The notes under the pieces are model-generated. The model did not search any database. It was given only the letters and a program-made list of their open reading frames with translations, and was not told where the DNA came from. A DNA stretch of 64,000 bases, from NCBI RefSeq assembly GCF_901000735.1, contig NC_081551.1, positions 13,762,906 to 13,826,905 of the forward strand, written 5' to 3'. Origin of the DNA: Corylus avellana (Eukaryota; Streptophyta; Magnoliopsida; Fagales; Betulaceae). The position numbers and the translations under genes are program-made. Shown here in pieces: positions 56,829-64,000 of this stretch (positions are counted from its first letter, which is position 1; every line of letters begins with the position of its first letter).

Positions 56829-58162
56829 TGTGCAAATTTATTTAACTCGCAAGTGCACGAATCGATTGTAGTTTAATGGATTGTAAGTGCGAGGTCGATC
56901 CCACAGAGAATTGTATTTTTGAAAGAGCAATTTATATCTAAACTAATTAAATCCTAATCTAGTTCCAAAAGGGTTTTGATTTTTGAGTTTTGAAAATTAA
57001 AGGATAAACATAAACTAAATAAAATAAGTAAATCTAAGGATAAAGGTACTAAGGTTTGGGAATTCACACTCACCAAATCATAACAACATACTTTATGTTC
57101 ATCAATATTAATCCGAAGTTCTCACAAATTAAATCATAGATATGTTTTACTATACTTCAAAGAATTAATCAAAACCATCCCATGTATCCATTCATTGACC
57201 AAATCACAAAAGGAATCCAAATTAAATTGAAACACCAGATGTATCCGTAGAACAAATCACAAAGGATATCCAATTTTTATGAGTTAAAAGCCAAGCAATC
57301 AATCATATGAAATTATCTCAAATCATCAAATGTATCCTTGAATCACAAGAGATATCCAAGAATCACTCCATACAATTGATTAGAAGTAAAACAATTGAAA
57401 TATAAAACCCAATAAAATCAGAATAATAAAAACTTACATAAAAGTATTGATGTTCTTCATCGGTGAGGCTTCATCCCCAACCTTAGTTGGGAATTTAGCT
57501 CCACATAAAAATAAAATCTAAACCTAAACCTAAACCTAAAGAAAAACTAAACAAAAGAATTTTGCTCTCTGGGATTGTGTCTTTTCTTGAATGCAAAGAA
57601 GTCTATTTATAGGCTTAGGGAAGTCCTAGAAGCCCAAGTAAACTTAGATAATTCGGAGGTCTGTCTCCCAGTCAAAATAGAAGTCTGAAATCGGAATAGG
57701 ATTCGTCCAGATTTATGTCCTTTAATTGTGAGGCGATTTTGACATAGTAACTGTACGAATTACGAAAATCCTATTTCACAACAAATTGTAGTATTTTGAG
57801 CTAGCTTTCCAATGCCGTTTCAATAACTTCAATCCGATATTTGAGCGGAGAGTTATGGTCAAAATACTAAGACGTGTGCAGAATCTGAATTTGAATCCGA
57901 TCCGAAATCTTATAAAATCTGAACTTTAATCTGATTTAACCTTTTCTTGGATTTGGTTAGACTTAACCACACAATCTAGGTCTTCTCAAAGTATGCTTTC
58001 TTCCAAACTTCGCATTTTCCCCTTTAAAGCTGCAGTTTTTCTTCAATGACCTACAAAACACTAAAAACACAAAACTAACACAAAATATTAAATAACGACA
58101 CAGCTAAAGGATTAACTAATGTAAATAAAGGGGTCTAAATATGCAATATTTGGCACTTATCA
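56829..58162 (-). repeat. LARD LTR 1 (3' LTR), 1,334 bp
   Basis: On the minus strand it starts TGATAAGTGCCAAATATTGC (58162) after the purine tract AAGTTTGGGGGTGTT and ends TTAAATAAATTTGCACA (56829). A TG...CA LTR with a GTTTGGGGGTG tract is common among plant Tat-type and related LARD elements. Confidence 0.85.
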
Positions 58163-59519
58163 AACACCCCCAAACTTACATTTTGCTAGTCCCTTAGCAA
58201 AACAAAACGAAAAATAAAATGAAAGCAAGAAACATAAATCCTCTTTCGTGGGAGAGACGATTGCATTTAGCATATGCAACAAGCCTTTTAAACCCCTAGG
58301 CATCCCTAGTGGACGAGTGAAGTCTCGTGAGGGCTTAACAGGAATGATACCCACAAACATTGTGCACTATGTTGTTAACAAGAAAGAAGTTTCACATAAA
58401 CCATGGTTCTTATTCATGAGCAAACTTAAAAAGACAAACACCATCATAACAGTCAAAAGGAAATCCAAAATCAAATTACTCATAAATGGATAATTGAGAC
58501 CTCATATGTTCTAAAAAGTGTAAAGTGTAATTAGCATACAATCATGAAGCTTTCTGCTTAAACTCAAGACAAGTTCCATAAAATTTGAAAGAATCCCTAA
58601 CAAATGAAACAACCGCGGCAAGATATGCATTTTTTTTTTTTTAATAGGCTTTGCAATGTCTAACTCCCTTAAGCTTTCTAATTGACTCATGTAACAAGTG
58701 TTAGGCCAATGACTCCCAAGCCAGGTGGCTTTAGGGCACTAGATGTAGAACATCTCTAAGGGCTTATTAACTTAAGTCAAAAAGGCTACGAAGTCAGATT
58801 AGCCATATCATAAATTAACACTGAACTTCACACCTTTTGACGCGAACACTCAATGCTTAACGAGGCAAGAGGTCCGGTTACTCAGTGAAAAACTCAACAT
58901 GATCTTTATTTTCTTTTTCCTTCTCTTTTTTTATTTTATTTTTTTATTTTTTTATTTTTTTATATATATCTTGCAAGCCAATGGTTATTCATCAATAGGT
59001 CATCCAACAAATCTCAAAGAGAACAAGCTTAAGCTCAAACATCATACCTCACAGAAAACATGCTAATGTGCTCATAAAAATTTATTTCAAAATAAGTGAA
59101 ATCTCTTTTACCCAAAAATAAGTCAAAGGACTCAAACTTCTAATGACATAATGATGATGTTCAACCCTTTAAGCAAGCTAATGAAATGCAAATCACAGTT
59201 ATAGTTTAACTCAAACTTGACAACAACATAGCACAATTTTTCTTTTTCTTTTTTTTCAAATTTTTTAACACAAAATGATAAATAAAAATAAACAAATAAG
59301 AACAAAAATAAATAGACAAAGTGTTTTTCCATACCCCCAAACTTGAATTACACATTGCCCTCAATGTGTAGTATAGAAATACATTACCGGAAGTAAAGAA
59401 ATCTCAAGGTATGAAAAAGGCTAGGGCGTCGCCCAAACTTAAACACCAAGACACCTGTCAACAAAAACTAACAGCAATGTTTTTTTCAACGAAACAAAAC
59501 ATTAAAAGATCAATTGCTG
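58163..59519 (-). other. Non-coding 3' internal region of the LARD
   Basis: AT-rich, with runs like CTTTTTTATTTTATTTTTT near 58926-58944 and a CACCCCCAAACTT motif just inside the LTR. Short frames on both strands have no family resemblance. Confidence 0.6.
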
Positions 59520-60777
59520 TTAGAAACAAAACAAATAAATAGAAATGCAATATAATGAAAAAGGAAAGAAAAAATTTGTGGAGTGAAGTGCAGAAAATAA
59601 ACTGGAGGAGAAAACTTTACAGCGCTTTCCCCGATCATGCGGATGTCCAACCAATCCCTTCCACCCCTTCTTCTTCAAAACTTCATACCCCTCTGGAAGG
59701 AGATTTCGCCATCTTTTGTAGAATCTCTTACTTTGAAGGATCTTCTTAGGAAAGTGGTTCCTAGATTTGTGTGCTTGTGTGCACAAGTCTTTGAGTATCT
59801 TGACATAAGATGGCTCTTTGATACATTCAGGCGATGAAGCTTTGGGCTCTTGATATGTCTTAAGAGGGACAGTGATGCATGCCAGAGCTTCAGTACTCAC
59901 TTCCATGTCACTGGGTAGATCAGGATCTGTTGGTGGCTCACTGTTCTCATGGTGCTTAACTTGCTCAGGGTGTTCAACTTGCTCCTCTTTCTTTTCCTCC
60001 TCTTTGTTATCCACAATTTTCCCACTCTCTAGTGTGATGGTGACTTGGGCATGCTCATGATAAGAATTTTCAGAATCATCCTCATCAATCATGTAATACC
60101 TTTCAGCCATCAGCTGACTTTGAAGCTCTTCTTCCTCTATTCTATTGAAGTCAGCAACTAGATGACTAATCTGTCCTTCTATCTTGGACATGGCCTGCTT
60201 AAGTTCTTGTATGTCTCTGCCATTAGCCATGTTGGAATTCCTCAGCTCCTGTACAGCTTGATTAGTAAAACCTTTTAGCTCTTGTATAGCTTGGGAGTTG
60301 GAATTCTTGAGCTCTTGTATAGCTTGGGAGTTGGACTGGTCGACTTTTTCTATTAATGTTTTCATCATGTCTTCCAGTGATAACTGTGGTGCAGGCTGTG
60401 GCTCTTGAGTGGTAGACTGATAAATAGGAGGTTGAGCTTGATGATCGAACTGTGGATATTCTGAATGGTGCAATTCATCAAATTGGTGAGCATAATTTCC
60501 TGTAGCTTGAGCTGATCCTGAGAAATCATATTGGTTGCTCCAGTCTGGGTTATAACAATTGAAATTTGAATCAAACCCCGGGCTAGAGAAACTAGTGTTC
60601 ATTTGTTCATATGAAAAGTTAGATCTAGCTGCTCTGATTTGGTATAATTTGTCCCATAGGTCATCGAGCTCAGCTCGCAGATCTGGACAATTGTTTTCCT
60701 CATGATAAGGATTGAAACAAAATGAACATGGTTTATGTGGGTAAAATTTTTGAGGATAGTTGGTAGGAGCTGGTGTC
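59520..60777 (-). pseudogene. LARD gag-like protein, copy 1, start codon lost
   Basis: The open frame runs from just inside LTR 2 (TPAPTNYPQKFYPHKP) to 59520, with a downstream Met at 60602. The zinc knuckle CSFCFNPYHEENNC (CX2CX4HX4C) is followed by RAELDDLWDKL and a coiled-coil region with imperfect repeats of NSQAIQELK (three to four). An acidic stretch (KEEEKKEEQ) and SYVKILKDLCTQAHKSRN, a motif seen in Gypsy gag proteins, come later. The leader and the ATG present in copy 2 (62286) are deleted here, as the LTR joins the frame directly. Confidence 0.8.
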
Positions 60778-60789
60778 CCAAAAACTTGA

Positions 60790-61105
60790 TGTGCAAATTT
60801 ATTTAACTCGCAAGTGCCCGAATCGATTGTAGTTTAATGGATTGCAAGTGCGAGGTCGATCCCACAGAGAATTGTATTTTTGAAAGAGCAATTTATATCT
60901 AAACTAATTAAATCCTAATCTAGTTCCAAAAGGGTTTTGATTTTTTTGAGTTTTGAAAATTAAAGGATAAACATAAACTAAATAAAATAAGTAAATCTAA
61001 GGATAAAGGTACTAAGGTTTGGGAATTCACACTCACCAAATCATAACAACATACTTTATGTTCATCAATATGAATCCGAAGTTCTCACAAATTAAATCAT
61101 AGATA
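60790..61105 (-). repeat. LARD LTR 2, cut by gap
   Basis: TGTGCAAATTTATTTAACTC at 60790 and 316 bp of LTR match 56829-57144 with few changes, then 100 N. By comparison with copy 1, about 2.6 kb (rest of LTR, 3' internal region and gag end) should lie in the gap. Confidence 0.85.
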
Positions 61106-61205
61106 NNNNNNNNNNNNNNNNNNNNNNNNNNNNNNNNNNNNNNNNNNNNNNNNNNNNNNNNNNNNNNNNNNNNNNNNNNNNNNNNNNNNNNNNNNNNNNN
61201 NNNNN
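61106..61205. other. Assembly gap, 100 N, in LTR 2/gag 2
   Basis: Exactly 100 N; LTR sequence on the left and gag C-terminal sequence on the right. Confidence 0.98.
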
Positions 61206-62286
61206 ATCTCTTACTTCGAAGGATCTTCTTAGGAAAGTGGTTCCTAGATTTGTGTACTTGTGTGCACAAGTCTTTGAGTATCTTGACATAAGATGACTCT
61301 TTGAGACATTCAGGCGATGAAGCTTTGGGCTCTTGATATGTCTTAAGAAAGACAGTGATGCAGGCAAGAGCTTCAGTACTCACTTCCATGTCATTGGGTA
61401 GATCAGGATCTGTTGGTGGCTCACTGTTCTCATGGTGTTCAACTTTCTCCTCTTTCTTTTCCTCCTCTTTGTTATCCACAATTTTCCCACTCTCTAGTGT
61501 GATGGTGACTTGGGCATGCTCATGATAAGAATTTTCGGAATCATCCTCATCAATCATGTAATACCTTTCAGCCATCAGCTGACTTTGAAGCTCTTCTTCC
61601 TCTATTCTATTGAAGTCAGCAACTAGATGACTAATCTGTCCTTCTATCTTGGACATGGCCTGCTTAAGTTCTTGTATGTCTCTGCCATTAGCCATGTTGG
61701 AATTCCTCAGCTCCTGTACAGCTTGATTAGTAAAACCTTTTAGCTCTTGTATAGCTTGGGAGTTGGAATTCTTGAGCTCTTGTATAGCTTGGGAGTTGGA
61801 CTGGTCGACTTTTTCTATTAATGTTTTCATCATGTCTTCCAGTGATGACTGTGGTGCAGGCTGTAGCTCTTGACTGGTAGACTGATAAATAGGAGGTTGA
61901 GCTTGATGATCGAACTGCGGATATTCTGAATGGTGCAATTCATCAAATTGGTGAGCATAATTTCCTGTAGCTTGAGCTGACCATGAGAAATTAGATTGGT
62001 TGCTCCAGTCCGAGTTATAACAATTAAAATTTGAATCAAACCCCGGGCTAGAGAAACTGGTGTTCATTTGTTCATATGAAAAGTTAGATCTAGCTGCTCT
62101 GATTTGGTCTAATTTGTCCCATAAGTCATCGAGCTCAGCTCGCAGATCTGGACAATTGTTCTCCTCATGATAAGGATTGAAACAAAATGAACATGGTTGA
62201 GATGGGTAAACATTTTGAGGGTAGTTGGTAGGAGCTGGTGTCCTACAACTAGGAGATGCATTAAAATCATTAAAATGAAAATTCAT
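61206..62286 (-). CDS. LARD gag-like protein, copy 2, 3' end in gap
   Basis: Here the ATG at 62286 is present (MNFHFNDFNASPSCRTPAPT), with an open frame to the gap. The order is zinc knuckle CSFCFNPYHEENNC, RAELDDLWDKLDQIRAARSN, NSQAIQELK-type repeats, ISHLVADFNRIEEEEL, acidic stretch, SYVKILKDLCTQVHKSRN. It is nearly identical to copy 1 but has a short deletion in the acidic part. As a structural gag it would package its own transcript using the enzymes of another element; that role is inferred. Confidence 0.8.
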
Positions 62287-62696
62287 GCTTCCCCTCACTT
62301 TTTAGCATGTAGATATCCCACATAAAACATTAACCAATATATATATTTTTTTTTAATTTTAATTTTTTTTTTTAAAAAATAAAATAAACTAAAATAACAA
62401 CTAACACAACAAAAAAAAAAAAAATGAAAACTAAAATTTAAAAACTCACAAAAAGGACCAAAAAAAGTTTTTGCCAAAGATCTACGGAACTGCTGCTTTT
62501 GCTATGAGTGCGCTTGATCGCGCTGATGTGCGGAAGGTGCTGCGGCAGAACTGTAAAACAAGCCAAACAAAACAAAAAACAACAAGAACAATCTTTTTTT
62601 TTTTTTTTATTAGTAACACGAATAAAACAAAACAAATTGCAGAAAAAATAAAATCCTAATTATAACTAGTAGAAGAATAAAACTAATTTAGAAATA
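62287..62696 (-). other. LARD 5' leader
   Basis: The non-coding leader between LTR 3 and the gag ATG. It is AT-rich with poly-T/poly-A runs and a GC-richer patch at about 62490-62560 (CTGCTGCTTTTGCTATGAGTGCG). Copy 1 lacks it. Confidence 0.6.
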
Positions 62697-62716
62697 NNNN
62701 NNNNNNNNNNNNNNNN
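62697..62716. other. Assembly gap, 20 N
   Basis: Twenty N at the border of LTR 3 and the leader, hiding the LTR end and primer-binding site. Confidence 0.97.
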
Positions 62717-64000
62717 GCAAATTTATTTAACTTGCAAGTGCACGAATCAATTGTAGTTTAATGGATTGCAAGTGCGAGGTCGATCCCACAGAGAATTGTA
62801 TTTTTGAAAGAGCAATTTATAACTAAACTAATTAAATCCTAATCTAGTTCCAAAAGGGTTTTGATTTTTTTTGAGTTTTGAAAATTAAAGGATAAACATA
62901 AACTAAATAAAATAAGTAAATCTAAGGATAAAGGTACTAAGGTTTGGAAATTCACACTCACCAAATCATAACAACATACTTTATGTTCATCAATATTAAT
63001 CCGAAGTTCTCACAAATTAAATCATAGACATGTTTTACTATACTTCAAAGAATTAATCAAAACCATCCCATGTATCCATTCATTGACCAAATCACAAAAG
63101 GAATCCAAATTAAATTGAAACACCAGATGTATCCGTAGAACAAATCAAAAGGGATATCCAATTTTTATGAGTTAAAAGCCAAGCAATCAATCATATGAAA
63201 TTATCTCAAATCATCACATGTATCCTTGAATCACAAGAGATATCCAAAAATTACTCCACACAATTGATTAGAAGTAAAACAATTGAAATATAAAACCCAA
63301 TAAAATCAGAATAATAAAAACTTACATAAAAGTATTGATGTTCTTCATCGGTGAGGCTTTATCCCCAACCTTAGTTGGGAATTTAGCTCCACATAAAAAT
63401 AAAATCTAAACCTAAACCTAAACCTAAAAAAAAACTAAACAAAAGAATTTTGCTCTCTGGGATTGTGTATCTTTTTTTGAATGCAAAGAAGTCTATTTAT
63501 AGGCTTAGGGAAGTCCTAGAAGCCAAGTAAACCTAGATAATTCGAAAGTCTGTCTCCCAGTCAAAATAGAAGTCTGAAATCGGAATAGGATTCGTCCAGA
63601 TTTGTGTCCTTTAATTGCGGGGCGAGTTTGACATAGTAACTGTACGAATTACGAAAATCCTATTTCACAACAAATTGTAGTATTTTGAGCTAGCTTTCCA
63701 ATGCCGTTTGAATCACTTCAATCCGATATTTGAACGGAGAGTTATGGTCAAAATACTAAGACGTATGCAGAATCTGAATTTGAATCCGATCCGAAATCTT
63801 ATCCAATCTGAACTTTAATCTGATTTAACCTTTTCTTGGATTTGGTTAGACTTAACCACACAATCTAGGTCTTCTCAAAGTATGCTTTCTTCCAAACTTC
63901 GCATTTTCCCTTTAAAGCTGCAGTTTTTCTTCAATGACCTACAAAATACTAAAAACAGAAAACTAACACAAAATATTAAATAACGACACAACTAAAGGAT
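62717..64000 (-). repeat. LARD LTR 3 (5' LTR), runs to within about 50 bp of its start
   Basis: Matches LTR 1 from GCAAATTTATTTAAC to TAACGACACAACTAAAGGAT. By alignment to LTR 1 about 50 bp remain beyond the window. Small indels and substitutions separate it from LTR 1. Confidence 0.88.

Larger units (their letters stand above)
56829..64000 (-). mobile_element. Non-autonomous LTR element array: LTR-internal-LTR-internal-LTR
   Basis: Three copies of the same LTR (56829-58162; 60790-61105 then gap; 62717 to the window end) alternate with two gag-bearing internal regions (58163-60789; gap-62696). The element runs on the minus strand, from right to left. No protease, RT or integrase was found, so it is LARD-like. 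It lies in the gag of the Gypsy element. Two gaps fall inside the array, so its order is provisional. Confidence 0.85.

Noticed and set aside
58248..58493. 81-codon plus-strand frame in the LARD
   Set aside because: Opposite in direction to the element, no domain, in the AT-rich non-coding 3' region.

Overview
This is nuclear DNA of a flowering plant, most likely a eudicot. It has GT/AG introns, two genes that closely match Arabidopsis families, plant-type LINE, Copia, Gypsy and hAT elements, and long AT-rich gaps between genes. I cannot name the species. Only two ordinary host genes are visible, both on the minus strand. The first is a cluster I diacylglycerol kinase (1568-4035) whose 3' exons are not in the window. 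The second is a MACPF-domain protein (11421-41299), complete in seven exons and 607 residues, which I recognise as the At4g24290 type.

The central feature is intron 4 of the MACPF gene (14191-37879). It is 23.7 kb as assembled and is filled with transposable elements. It holds two near-identical blocks of about 9-10 kb (copy A 15051-25160, copy B 28094-37316), separated by a young LINE with an 837-residue open pol region and a 100-N gap. Each block has the same history: an old minus-strand LINE, an old Copia fragment beside it, and a second Copia inserted in the LINE with the same CTAAC target duplication in both blocks. The blocks therefore descend from one ancestor. They are either a true tandem duplication or two haplotypes placed end to end. 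Copy A alone carries a later, internally deleted Copia (GATGC target duplication) and a 32-bp perfect palindrome. Copy B alone carries a tiny LINE-tail insertion. Despite all this, the exon phases match across the intron and the coding sequence is intact.

Between the two genes (4.7-11.4 kb) there is no convincing gene. That stretch holds foldback elements, a 1-kb terminal-inverted-repeat element with a GC-rich duplicated interior, tandem duplications, a worn LINE endonuclease fragment and a 63-bp minisatellite.

Right of the MACPF promoter (41.5-64 kb) everything recognisable is mobile DNA: two foldback elements, a probable Gypsy LTR rich in CGAACGTTCG-like palindromes, an LTR-like remnant, and then a nested stack. 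A hAT transposon (47609-50313) is cut by a Ty3/Gypsy chromovirus (50314-56828). The gag of that element is in turn cut by a non-autonomous LTR element, arranged LTR-internal-LTR-internal-LTR, that runs off the right edge and encodes only a gag-like zinc-knuckle protein.

Four assembly gaps (three of exactly 100 N, one of 20 N) lie in or beside duplicated mobile DNA, so copy number and order there are provisional. I saw no tRNA, rRNA, CRISPR array or new defence-type system. The noteworthy biology is the layered retrotransposon history inside a working intron.
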